From assembly GCA_003290165.1 (NCBI GenBank), contig QNQO01001168.1, positions 284,499-348,498 of the forward strand: 64,000 nt of DNA, read 5' to 3'. Of this stretch, positions 35,641-45,737 are shown one piece after another. Each line of letters opens with the position of its first letter. Positions within the stretch are counted from its first letter, which is position 1. Position numbers and translations under genes: made by a program. The notes under the pieces are model-generated. The model did not search any database and was not told where the DNA came from. It was given only the letters and a program-made list of their open reading frames with translations. The DNA is from Berberis thunbergii (Eukaryota > Streptophyta > Magnoliopsida > Ranunculales > Berberidaceae).

Positions 35641-35855
35641 CTTTAATTGGAGGGAGTAGTTTCGCGCTTTGGTGAAAAAATTTGGGGAAAAATAAACATG
35701 GGAGAAGAGACTGCGCTTTGGCGAAAAAAACTGAGGGAAAAACACAGTGGGGAGGAGAGCAGATCTGGCGAAAAAAATTGGGGAAAAACTAGGGTTTTCG
35801 CCTTGCAGCTCCTTTTCTCTATTTTCATTTCGATCGTCTTCGCTTCTCTTCCGAG

Positions 35856-36300
35856 ATGTGCAAATCTAGCAAGAAGTCTCAGGTAACACTTCTTCCCCCT
35901 TCTCTTGTATTTCTGATTCAATCTATCGATGTTCATGTTCTCTGTTTCTCGGTCTTGTGTAGGTTGTTGCAGCCACCCCTATTTCTGCAAAATCTTCAAA
36001 GAAATGTTTGGTTCGCTTTTTATCTTTCGATTTTTTCGTTGATTGGATTAGAGTCTGATTCGTGTTCGGTTCGGTCTGGACTGATTAATTAATGTTGGTG
36101 TTTTGTGGTTGTTGTTCGGTTTAATAGGCAACAAGAGAGAGGCTGATGTACCAATCAAGGAAATAGTGGCTATCAAGAAGCATAAGTTGGACGAGAAGGT
36201 CGCCATCAAGAAGCAGAAGTTGGACGAGAAGGTCGCCATCAAGAAGAAGAAGAAGGAAGAGACCAGTAGTTCCGAGGATGAGGATTCTTCTGATGATGAT
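35856..36300 (+). pseudogene. Nucleolin (NUC-L1-like) 5' end
   Basis: Three exons: 35856-35882 (MCKSSKKSQ), from 35963 (VVAATPISAKSSKK) and 36128-36300 (NKREADVPIKEIVAIKKHKL, three copies of DEKVAIKK-type units, EETSSSEDEDSSDDD). The start MxKSSKKS, the KREA motif and Lys-rich repeats followed by an acidic serine tract are the N-terminus of plant nucleolin, a nucleolar rRNA-processing protein. The 5'-UTR-like pyrimidine run before the ATG was captured too. The second residue, usually Gly, is Cys. The RRM and GAR parts are absent. Confidence 0.7.
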
Positions 36301-36800
36301 GTAAGTGTTTTTTGTTAAAACATTGCTAATGGCAGCTTGTTTTATTAGTCTGAAGATTTTTTGAAAAAAATTAAATCATACCTTTTTCTATATGGGGTTT
36401 TGTTAATTCGGTGTAAGAGCTTGAAAATTTCACGGTTTGGTTTGGCCTCCTTCCATTTTCATTTTAGGGTTCCTTAGAAAATCAGAGTCAAATGGTTCAT
36501 TTTAGGGTTTCTGATGAGTTTTACAGTTTCTATGTTGTAGTTGATTAATGATAAAGTGTTCATATACTAAACATATTCTCTGGTGAAATTAGAAGCATGT
36601 TCCACATTACTTATATTTTTCTTATGTCAGATATTTTTAAGAATGATTATTGTACTTTTGTTTGCATCAAAATGCTTCAATTTTGGACAGTGAAATCATT
36701 TATGACAGAGATTTTGATTATGATTACTTCGGGTTCAAAACACTTGAGATTTTGGACAGTGAAATCATTTATGCTTCAATATCTAGTTATCTTCAATGAC

Positions 36801-37320
36801 ATTGAAGGAGTGTGCGTGCTGTTATTAGCAAATCAGCGCGAGGAATTGGTGTTTCTATTCATAATATTCGTGCTACAAGTAGTTACATTCGTGGTACCAA
36901 TGGAACATCTAATGGTATTGTACCAATGCTATGTGTCTTCAATGATACTGCTCGTTATGTTGATCAAGGGGGAGGCAAGAGGAAAGGTAATGTGGTGCTT
37001 TTCTTTGCTTTTGATATGTAGTAAAATTCAGTTTGTTTGCAATGTTTGCCTTATTAGCTCTTGTTTTGTTCATGATATGTTTAGGTGCATTTGCTGTGTA
37101 TTTGGAGCCATGGCATGCAGATATCTTTGAGTTTTTAGATCTTAGGAAGGATCATGGAAAGGTAAGATTTGTTGTGTTTGGAATTAGTTCTTTTTTTTTT
37201 AATATATTTTTGGTTATTTTTTGTTCTAGTTTAATCTTTCACTTGAGTCACCACTCTAATTCACATTATCATTGTTTTTTCTCAAATCATTATAGGAAGA
37301 ACACTGAGCTCGTGGGGAGG
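36801..37320 (+). pseudogene. RNR1: Ribonucleotide reductase large subunit (R1) fragment
   Basis: Exons about 36801-36986 ([51 protein letters not shown]), 37085-37161 ([20 protein letters not shown]) and the start of 37296 (EEH, stop, ARG). This is the core of the class I R1 catalytic barrel, including the [10 protein letters not shown] substrate-binding region, of the enzyme that makes deoxynucleotides. The Arg of EEHRARD is replaced by TGA at 37305-37307, and the LKECA region before it is frameshifted. The third exon turns into DDM1 sequence with no intron between them. Confidence 0.9.
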
Positions 37321-37633
37321 TTAAGAGGGAAGAGGAACTAGTTTTGAACGATACCCAGTTCTCAAAATTAGACGAGCTTCTTACATAGACTCAGTTGTAC
37401 TCTCAATTCCTGCTAGAAAAAATGGATGACATAACATTTGTAAATTTTCAGATACCCATTTGTTCATTTTGGAGTCTGGTTTATGAAGTCAATTTATGTT
37501 TTTTTTTAATTAATTTAATTCGATGTATTCTCATGAAACAGAGAATAAGAAGGAAGAGCCCGAGCCCGAGCTCGAGCCAACAAAGGGAAAGAAAGGTGGT
37601 CAAAAGAGGAAAGCCATCTCACAAACAGGCAGT
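37315..37633 (+). pseudogene. DDM1: DDM1 (SNF2-type chromatin remodeller) N-terminal fragment
   Basis: The first exon part, up to about 37440, reads [18 protein letters not shown], a stop, then TQLYSQFLLEKMDDITF. The second exon (37542-37633) reads ENKKEEPEPELEPTKGKKGG then QKRKAISQTGS. The run NDTQFSKLDELLTQTQLYSEFLLEKM is specific to DDM1/LSH, which maintain DNA methylation and silencing of transposons. The Gln of LLTQTQ has become TAG at about 37386. The donor after the first part is poor. The helicase core is not present. It follows RNR1 inside the same exon. Confidence 0.85.
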
Positions 37634-38691
37634 GTAAGTTGTTTAAATCTCTTTGGAGAGAATATTTATTGGGGCAGAACATTTCTTTTGAATGAGTGTT
37701 GTTATTAATGTAGTTACTGCAAAAAACCGTGTTAGTTAAAGATTCCGCCTTATCAAATTTAATCATGTTTTAGTTCCCCTTGATGTGGTGAAATGACTGA
37801 AAGTAATATCTTTTATTTATGAGTGAGGCTAGGGAACCAGGTTTTGGGATTTTATCATTTTTTTGAGATTACTTGGTTGCAAAGTTTTCTAGCATTTTTG
37901 TTTATTTATACATGTGTTAATTCTACTTCATGTGCGTTCATGTACTAAAACAATGATCTCGTATTTTTGCAATTTCTTATTCTGCTTGTAGAACTGAAAG
38001 ATGTTTGATTAGAAGAACAAAACAAGTTTTAACTTTTCATGTTAGCAGTCTTAATGAAGTGTATCACATAATGTACATGATAGCTTATTCACGTTCTATG
38101 AAATGAACATGATACCAAACATGCTTTAGATACTGCATTGAATAGGACGTACGGACGTTAGATTGGAGCGACTATCAATGTTCTCTACTTCAGTATGGGT
38201 GTTTTAAATTATATTTCAGCTTTTGGATCTCTGATGGGTAGAGTGGAGCTGCAAATTGCAGGTTAAAACTTCACGTATATCCTTTTATGATTGAGTGGTT
38301 GTTATTGTGCGCATCTAAGAGATCTACACTTGATATAAATTTCTGAAGTGACTGATACGAAGATTAATTCATTGGTGCTGTATATTGTTTTCATATCTTC
38401 ATTTGCAGTTGAAAGGCCTACTCAACGGATGAATTCATCATACATTTCTGTAAATAAATAAATAAAATCCATCATATTTATAATAATACTTTAATTAAAA
38501 AATCTATCAACTTTCTTACTAATAAATTTTATCTAGAAGAGCCCCTCTACATTAGACATGTTAAATTTGAAAATGACAACTATTTAACTCCTATCATACA
38601 CTCTGGACAGTCCATCAACAACCCCATGTACATGTCAAGAGGTGAGACAAACAAACAAAGTTTGACATCTATTTCCTGATTCAGCTTGCAG
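37634..38691. other. CACTA-1 interior without recognised exon
   Basis: AT-rich sequence between the DDM1 and helicase fragments. Short splice-like signals occur (for example around 38219-38263), but no reading was recognised. Confidence 0.45.
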
Positions 38692-39140
38692 GAACTGCAA
38701 AGTCAAGATTCTCTGCAAAGGACTAGAGTGATCATATGGCCTTTGTTCGTGCTTATGAAGGATGGAAAGATGCAGAGAGGGAAGGATCTGCATATGAATA
38801 TTGCTGGAGGAATTTTCTCTCTGCTCAAACTCTTCAGGCTATCCATTCTCTTAGGAAGCAGTTTAATTTTATCTTAAAAGATGCTAGTTTGTTAGATGAG
38901 AATGCCAGTGCAAATAATACTTTGAGCCATAACCAGTCTCTGGTTCGTGTCGTCATTTGTTCAGGTCTTTTTCCTGGTATAGCATCTGTCGTGGTAAGGG
39001 AGAATTCTATCTAGTCAATTTTATTGTTTAGTACATTGCTTATTGGTTAAGTTGATAGACACTTCCCTTCCATCTCTGCAGCACAAAGAGGGTCCATGTC
39101 TTTCAAAACAATGGATGATGGCCAGGTCCTGCTTTATGTA
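38692..39140 (+). pseudogene. DExH-box RNA helicase (DHX36/DExH3-like) fragment
   Basis: Exon 38692-38993 reads AKSRFSAKD, stop, SDHMAFVRAYEGWKDAEREG, YEYCWRNFLSAQTLQAIHSL, RKQFNFILKDASLLDE and LVRVVICSGLFPGIASVV. Exon 39082-39140 continues with MSFKTMDDGQVLLYV after a one-base deletion. This is the helicase-associated C-terminal region of plant DExH3/DExH5-type helicases. Damage: Tyr to TAG at 38725-38727 and the frameshift in the second exon. Confidence 0.85.
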
Positions 39141-39447
39141 GTAAGTATGGTGGTTCCACTCTCTACTTAAAGTATACAATTGGTTTGTTCTCTGCTTAAC
39201 TAAATTATTTGAAGTTTGAACCTAATCTTTTCCTGAAAGCTCTTTGCCTTAGGCATTTCTCCAGCATATACCTACTATAAGTCAAGTGTCACTTGAGGGG
39301 TTCTCAAGTTTATTTTCCTTGGTTACTGTATTTATATATATGGTTACTATAGTCTATATCTATTCCATCCAAATATTCTTTATTCGGATGCACAAAAATA
39401 GATTTTTTATGATGTCGGGATTTATGCTGTGACTGAACCTTCTTCAG

Positions 39448-39678
39448 AACTTCGTCCTACCCCTTCTATCAAAGGTATCTTTGATTTCTACCACAAATGA
39501 AAATAAGGGAGTTAATGTTACCAGATCTCACGAGGTTCCTGGAAAATCTAGTACAGATGGGACAACATCTTCAACTACTAGTAAGAGTGGAAATCTGTCT
39601 CTTGATGCTTTAGCAAAAGCTAAGAAAGCTTTACAAATGCATAAGGAATTATCAGAAAAGCTAAAAAAGATTCCACAA
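39448..39678 (+). pseudogene. RDM16: PRP3/RDM16 (U4/U6 snRNP protein) fragment
   Basis: One exon ending at PQ|gtaagt reads TTNENKGVNVTRSHEVPGKS then [20 protein letters not shown] and LSEKLKKIP. The LDALAKAKKALQ.QKEL.EKLKKIP run is typical of the N-terminal region of plant Prp3, a U4/U6 tri-snRNP splicing factor known in Arabidopsis as RDM16 because mutants lose RNA-directed DNA methylation. The start (LRPTPSIK) is out of frame with the rest. Confidence 0.7.
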
Positions 39679-39792
39679 GTAAGTCTATTGCTTTGCTGAG
39701 TTCTGATGTGAATTTACAAGTAAATCAATTATTTGAAATGATTCCACATGTTATTTGGCTTACCAAGTCAGCTGTTTGCCTTGATTCAACAG

Positions 39793-41492
39793 CATCAGGA
39801 GCTCTACGATGTGAAATTAACAATGGAGGCTGCTGGAGACAAACACAAGAAGGCATGACCTACTCTGCTTGCACAGTAAGTGCTTCAAGAGCACAAATAA
39901 CTTGTCTTTTAATGGTTTTGTTCAACTATTAAACATTGTCACTTGAGTTGAATGCCCTTCATGGTAGTTTAACTTTATTGCGGGTTCTTCAGGACCATCA
40001 TTCCAAAGGTTGCAAATGCCCCCCAGGATTCAAGGGTGATGGAGTCAACACGTGTGAAGGTTTGTGCACATCCCTCTTCTCCATGTTGCATTTTAGTTGG
40101 TAACATCGATTGTGAAAACCAGAAAATGGTAAGCTATGCTGGAACCCCGCTTTACATGATAATTTACTTTCTAGTTCACTCTCGGTGTTTTGAATTTTTT
40201 TTCTTCTCCAAGTAATTCAAATTTTGATTGTAACCCCAAAGTTTATAGTATATAATCTTATAATAGGATTGCACTTCATAACTGATTGAGAGCAAAAATA
40301 GGGATGGCGACGGGGATGTTCAGTGCATAGTATTTAGCAAAATAATAATAATAATCAATAAAAATTAATAATAATGTATGTGGTGTGCCAACTGCACGGG
40401 GATAATACCCTAGTTGGATACATGATAGACAGCTTGTGGTTCTTTTGGCAAGGGATGATATCCCTCTTGAAAATTCTTGTGTAATCTGTCTACTTGATAA
40501 GCTCCATCTTCACATGATTTTAAATTGATCTGAACTATCACAACTTCAGTTCATATTACTTGTGATGTACAATTGTCATCTTTTGGTTTTGACCTTTTTT
40601 CAGATGTGGATGAATGCAAAGAGAAACTTGCTTGTCAATGCCCTGAATGCAAATGCAAGAATACTTGGGGAAGCTATGAATGCAGCTGCGGGGGTAATCA
40701 GTTGTACATGCGAGAGCATGACACATGCATAAGTGAGTATCTCAGTTCATTTCTGCCATGACTATTCCTGATTATCATCAATTTTTCCGAGTTTAAGTCT
40801 TCCATTGACGAGAAACTTCAACCATTATTATTAATTTGTTATTGATATTCTGCTATGGCATAATGCAGGTAAAGAGTACCAAAGTGAGCTTAGTTGGAGC
40901 TTTGTGTGGGTCATTTTCCTCGGGTTGATTGCTACTGCAATTGGAGGGTATGCCGTGTACAAGTACAGAATCAAGGTATGCTTTTTTGTTTGCTTTCTTT
41001 TCTTGTTATTATTGCTTAAGTCTGTTTTTTGTAGAGAACATCATTTTTATGATGAATGAACTAATTTCCCCTGATTTTCCCGATGTGAGAGAACACTGAA
41101 TATTTAACTTGAAAGGGGTTGAAAATGAGCATGTCTATATTTTCACATGTTAGATAGAATTTAACTTGGTCTTTGGACCTAAGTTTGGAAAACACAAACC
41201 TCTTTGACAAATGATGTGGTTAAAAAAACGAGTTGCTTTCTTGTAGTAGATTTTATGTGTATACAAATTCCCACTGGCGTATCTATATTCTGAAATTCTT
41301 CGCCATCATTGAGACTCTAGCTTGCTGCCATTGTTCATATCCATCTGTTAGCCGTTGCCACACATCACTCATGTTGTAAACTGTTTCTGCAGAGATATAT
41401 GGACTCGGATATCCGCGCGATCATGGCACAGTACATGCAATTGGACAATCAAGGGGAGACCCCTAATCACATCTCCCATGCAGATATCTAGA
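39793..41492 (+). pseudogene. VSR: Vacuolar sorting receptor (VSR/BP80) 3' end, five exons
   Basis: Exons 39793-39875 ([20 protein letters not shown]), 39993-40059 (DHHSKGCKCPPGFKGDGVNT), 40604-40731 ([40 protein letters not shown]), 40869-40975 (SWSFVWVIFLGLIATAIGGY) and 41393-41492 (RYMDSDIRAIMAQYMQLDNQ) join in phase to the natural stop. They cover the EGF-like repeats, the single membrane segment and the cytosolic tail of the receptor that sorts proteins to the plant vacuole. The tail sorting signal YMPL reads YMQL here. No stop or frameshift is seen. The luminal ligand-binding half is missing. Confidence 0.9.
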
Positions 41493-41849
41493 AGTGGGGC
41501 ATGGATCAAATACACGAGGGACAAAGAAGACAGTACATGCCACATTTCAGTTGTGTTCAATTGAGTGTGTGTATAAGCATTGTTTTGTCTAATTCTTGAT
41601 GGTGTTCTTTGAATAGAGAGATTATTCAAAAAAGAGGGACAATCATGCTTTTGAATCTAATGGAAACAATGGTAACTTTTTATTTTCTTGTACCTAGTCT
41701 TAGCAACTAGTTCATCCAATTCATGATTCTTTTGTCTCATTTGTGTGGACTATGTGTAAGGTTTATTTGTTCAACAAGCCGCAAAGAGGCCTAAGATCAA
41801 CAAACAATTACAAGATACAATAACTGCATTGGCTAAACACCGTGACCAA

Positions 41850-42178
41850 AAAAAAATTTAAAAAAAAAATTGCCACGGCTTAAAACCGTGTCTAACTATT
41901 GCAACGACTAAGAACCGTGGCCATACCTTACAACGGTTTTAAATTGTGGTTATTCCTGGCCACGGCTTAAAACCGTGTCTAACATTTTTGCAACGGTTTA
42001 GAACCGTGGCTAAATCATCAACCGTTCTCGAGTATAAAACTGTTGCTAATATTTTTGCCACAATTTTTAGCCGTTAGTGGGGATTTAGCGATGCCTCTAC
42101 AGCCCACGGCTCTAAGCCGTGACAATGGGTTACCCCCACGGTTCAAAACCGTTGCTAATGGGTATTTTTGGTGTAGTG
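41850..42178. repeat. CACTA-1 right subterminal palindromes and terminus
   Basis: At least seven motifs of the type GCCACGGCTTAAAACCGTG or GCAACGGTTTAGAACCGTGGC end in GGTATTTTTGGTGTAGTG. Confidence 0.9.
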
Positions 42179-43659
42179 ACTTGACATGCAGGATGATGCG
42201 CATAAGTTGATCAATGAATGGCACAGGCGGGCAGTGGAACGACCTTCAATGCAGTGTTGGATCCTAGCACTCATCTTGATTATTGTCTTAAACAGATAAT
42301 GGACGGGATGAATCACCTCACTTATGCTGGGGTGATGGGGTTGGAGTACAGGGCTGGACATGGCCAAGTGGATGCTCTTGAGAGGAAGTTGGCAGCGCTG
42401 TTGTTGGTGTTTTCTCATGTCCTTCGTCAGTTTGACGTGGTGAAAGCGCATTGTGTAAAGCAAGATAGGGTAATTGGGATTGCTCTGGCTTTTCTGAGGG
42501 AAGTGGAAGTTGAGCGGGATCAGGTTTATGCGGAGCTTGAGTCTTCTACGATTGCTTTGGACGGGGTTCGCGCTCGACTCGATGAGTTGGAAAAGGAGAC
42601 ATATGTCGAGAAAGATGGCCATAATGAGGCTTTGCATTCTGTGATTGAGCAATCTGTCAGTAGTAGAGTTGCTGAAGGGCGGGTGAAACAATTAGTAATT
42701 GCACTTGATGAAGTAAAGTCGGATATCTCCACCATGCTGACCATCGCCGAAGGGCACCTTATTTTCACTAAGATTGAGCTTGTTGCAACAAAAGACACAC
42801 TGAAGATTGCGGAGTACTAGAATAGAATTTTTGATGGACAGGTCGAGCTTATCGACCATATAGAGGGGCTTGGCGTTGATTTGTCCGAGTATTGTCATTT
42901 GGTCAATCAAGTTTTCGAGGATGACGATGGTGAGGACGATACTCTAGATCCCAGGAGATCCTATAGACGAAGAACCGCCATTCCCTCACCCTTCCGTCTT
43001 GGCTCCATCATTTACCCTCATTGTTGAATAAAGAACCTCGTCTCCTTTTGCCACTGGTGATGTTGCCTCTCTTCTATAAGATGTTCTTGCTGCCTTTACT
43101 GTTTCTTCTCCGAATTTTCTATTTTCTTCTCTTGATGTTTCATTTTCTTTTCTAGATGTTCCACCCTCTTCCTCGGATGTACTATCATCTTCTTCAGATG
43201 TAACAAAGTGATTTCATGAATGAAAAACATTTAATGATGATGTTGTATTGCCTTTTATATTATTTTCCGCTACGCATGTTTTCTCTTTGAAGTTGTGATT
43301 CATCTTGGATCATTTGAAGTGACTCATTGTATATGATAAGTGTACTCACTTCATTCTCCATGCTTCTTTTTGTTCCGATGTTCGCGTATTCATTTTGTGA
43401 TCGGGTGTGTTGGTTGCTCCAGTAGGTCTTGGTTTGTATGCCAATGTGTTTCATGTTCTTAAGTATTGGCTGGATTGGATGGTTTTGTGAGCAAATTGGC
43501 TCATACCTTTTGACTTTTAGGTTCGTTGTGGTTGTCGAAGTAAGTCATCTTAAGTATCTTTTGTTTTCGCTTATTGGATCGATACTTTGATCGGCCAGAA
43601 GGTCTCTATAACTACATCTTGACTTATATGTCCAGACTTTCTGATTCGATATATAGTGT

Positions 43660-44230
43660 TGAATAAGTTGATTGTTTGTCCCAACTTCATTGGTCTAGCG
43701 TATTAATCAACCCAAGGTTTACCCGAGTAAGTTGACTCATTTGTTCCACTTTTACTTTGTTGGTCTGACACCTTAGTCGACTCAAAGTTTATTTGAGTAA
43801 GTTGACTTATTTGCCCCAACTTTTACTTTGTTGATCTAATTCGTTGGTCGATCCTAAGTTTATTTGAGTAAGTTGCTTATTTGTCCCAACTTTTACTTCG
43901 TTGGTCTGACGTGTTGGTCGACCAGAAGTTTATTTGAATAAGTTGACTTTTCATTCCCAACTTTTACTTCGTTGATCTGAAGTGTCGGTCGACCCAAAGT
44001 TTAATTGAGTAAGTTAACTTTATCAGTCCCAACTTTCACTTTGTTGGTCTAGCGCGTTGGTCGACCCAAAGTTTATTTGAGTAAGTTGACTTTATTTGTC
44101 GAATTTTATTTGAGTAAGTTGACTTTATCCGTCCTGACTATTTCTTTGTTGGCTTGAGGCATTGGTCAACCCAAAGTTTATTTGAGTAAGTTGACTTTAT
44201 CCATCTCAACTTTTACTTCATGGTTGATCA
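43660..44230. repeat. Minisatellite of about 71 bases in the Tat-like element
   Basis: The landmark TTTGAGTAAGTTGACTT recurs near 43724, 43795, 43866, 43936, 44007, 44079, 44112 and 44184, so the period is 70-72 bases with one short unit. Each unit also has CCCAACTTTTACTTTGTTGG and TTGGTCGACCCAAAGTTTA. Tat elements often carry such arrays between coding region and LTR. Confidence 0.9.
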
Positions 44231-45210
44231 TATCAGAAGCTTTGTGTCCGACTTATACGTCCTGACCCTTTGTTTGTGGCTTGATATGTTAATTTTTTCT
44301 TATTGTCTGGCTGTTATGCCTCAATTTTGGGCGTAAGATGGAGAGTTTTGGACTCAAAATTTTATTGACAGCCTTGTTTCGGGTATTTAACAATCTATAG
44401 TAGTAGTAGACATTCCTTTATCATAAGCTATGTTGTTGGGTCTGCATTGTATATTTCTAACTGTTGCTCGATTTATTCTTCCTTGAGTGGTCTTAACTTT
44501 TTCGTTGTAACTTCTTCCTCTATGATTCTTTGTAGTTTTGATGTTCATATATTGTTGTCATGAGGTAGCTAATAAACTCAGAATGCTTCTTGATCGATTT
44601 ACTAGGTGTGTGCTATTAACAGGTTAGTTCGGACGAGCATAATAGAATGTAGCCCCGAATTGTCCAATCATGTTTACATCAGTACCTGCTGCCAAGGCTT
44701 CATTCGTCGATTCATAAAATTTGTTTGAGGCAAATTCGTTGTCAGTAATGTAGGAGGCATTGTTGGCCTTGTCATGGATAATGCGAGGCAAGCTTGTAAG
44801 TTCTTCGGATTATGTCAGTTGGTTGGCCCCCATTTGAAGTGCCAATTTTCTCGACGCTCCTCGTTGTGAGTTGTCATATTGATTTATTTGGTCTTGTTTG
44901 ATGGCGTTGGCACTCCTACTTTGATATAGATCAGCTCGAGTGGGCGACGTTATTGGTTGTTTCTTCGGTTGGCTTGTCTGTTTCTGTCTCCAGCTCAGAA
45001 GTGTAGGGCGTATATTAGTTCTTTGGGTTGTTCTTTTGATCCTGTAGTGGTGTCTACCTTTTTTTTTCCTTGGGTTGTTTATCAGGCAATCCGATGAATT
45101 CATCGAGTCGTCCTCTTTGAACCCAGTGCTCAATTTCATCTTTCAAATTATAACTGTCTTCGATGTTGTGTCCATGATCCTTGTGAAACAGTAGTATTTA
45201 CTCTTGTCTC

Positions 45211-45600
45211 CACTACACCAAAAATCCCCATTAGCAACGGTTCTATACCGTGGGCGTAAGCCATTGCCACGGCTAAGAGCCGTGGACTACAGGGGTGTCC
45301 CGAAATCCTTTGTAACGGCTATAAACCGTTGCTAAAATTGTAGCAACGGTTTTATGCTTGAGTGGGGGGCGTGATTTTCAGCAATTAGCAACGGTTATAA
45401 ACCGTTGCAATAATAATAGCAACGGTTTTTAGCCGTGGCAACAATAGCAACGGTTTTAAGCCGTGCCAAGGTGTAGATATTAGCAACGGTTATAAACCGT
45501 GGCTAATTAAGTAGCAACGATTTTAAGCCGTGGCTAACCCTAGCCACGGTTTTTAGCCGTTGCAATAGTTAGCCACGGTTTAAAACCGTGGCAAATTTAT
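45211..45600. repeat. CACTA-2 left terminus and subterminal palindromes
   Basis: About ten motifs pairing GCAACGG with CCGTTGC or CCGTGGC around TTTTAAA-type centres. Confidence 0.9.
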
Positions 45601-45737
45601 TTATTTATTTTTAATTTTTTTTTTGGTATCAAATGACTTTGAGTCATTGAGTCAAAATCTATCAAATAATGGAGGCAAAGTAATGTAATTAATGGAGGTA
45701 AAGTAATGTAATTAATAAGAAAATGTATTACATTGAG

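Larger units (their letters stand above)
35404..42178 (+). mobile_element. CACTA-1: complete gene-capturing CACTA transposon (6775 bases)
   Basis: Begins CACTACACCAAAA and ends TTTTTGGTGTAGTG, with ACT duplicated at 35401-35403 and 42179-42181. Subterminal palindromes of the type GCCACGGTTTAAAACCGTGGC line both ends (35430-35620 and 41865-42165). Next to the left array lies a block with repeated GGCGAAAAAAATTGGGG that CACTA-2 shares. No transposase is present. Inside are fragments of six host genes, all on the plus strand: nucleolin, ribonucleotide reductase R1, DDM1, DExH helicase, PRP3 and vacuolar sorting receptor. Confidence 0.95.
33871..43027 (+). pseudogene. Antisense open frame of the Tat-like element ('putative gypsy type transposon' family), split by CACTA-1
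   Basis: Starts MFAGDILDGEVLATCEAYFT; typical motifs are FGIPLAQMGPNGWRVTISTY and a long middle with ETKHVLLIESQVEEIVAHAA. The frame reaches KFCLFAQL at the ACT duplication and resumes behind CACTA-1 as DMQDDAHKLINEWHRRAVER. The rest (42218-42820) is a coiled-coil region (DQVYAELESSTIALDGVRAR, LEKETYVEKD), ending in an acidic tail with the stop at 43025-43027. It resembles the extra open frame that Tat elements carry opposite to gag-pol. Stops at 33946 and in ELF*EYLD and frameshifts near 34310-34450, 35013 and 42215 inactivate it. Confidence 0.65.

Noticed and set aside
43260..43454. Open frame near the end of the antisense frame
   Set aside because: Lies in the non-coding spacer of the Tat-like element before the minisatellite and has no motif.
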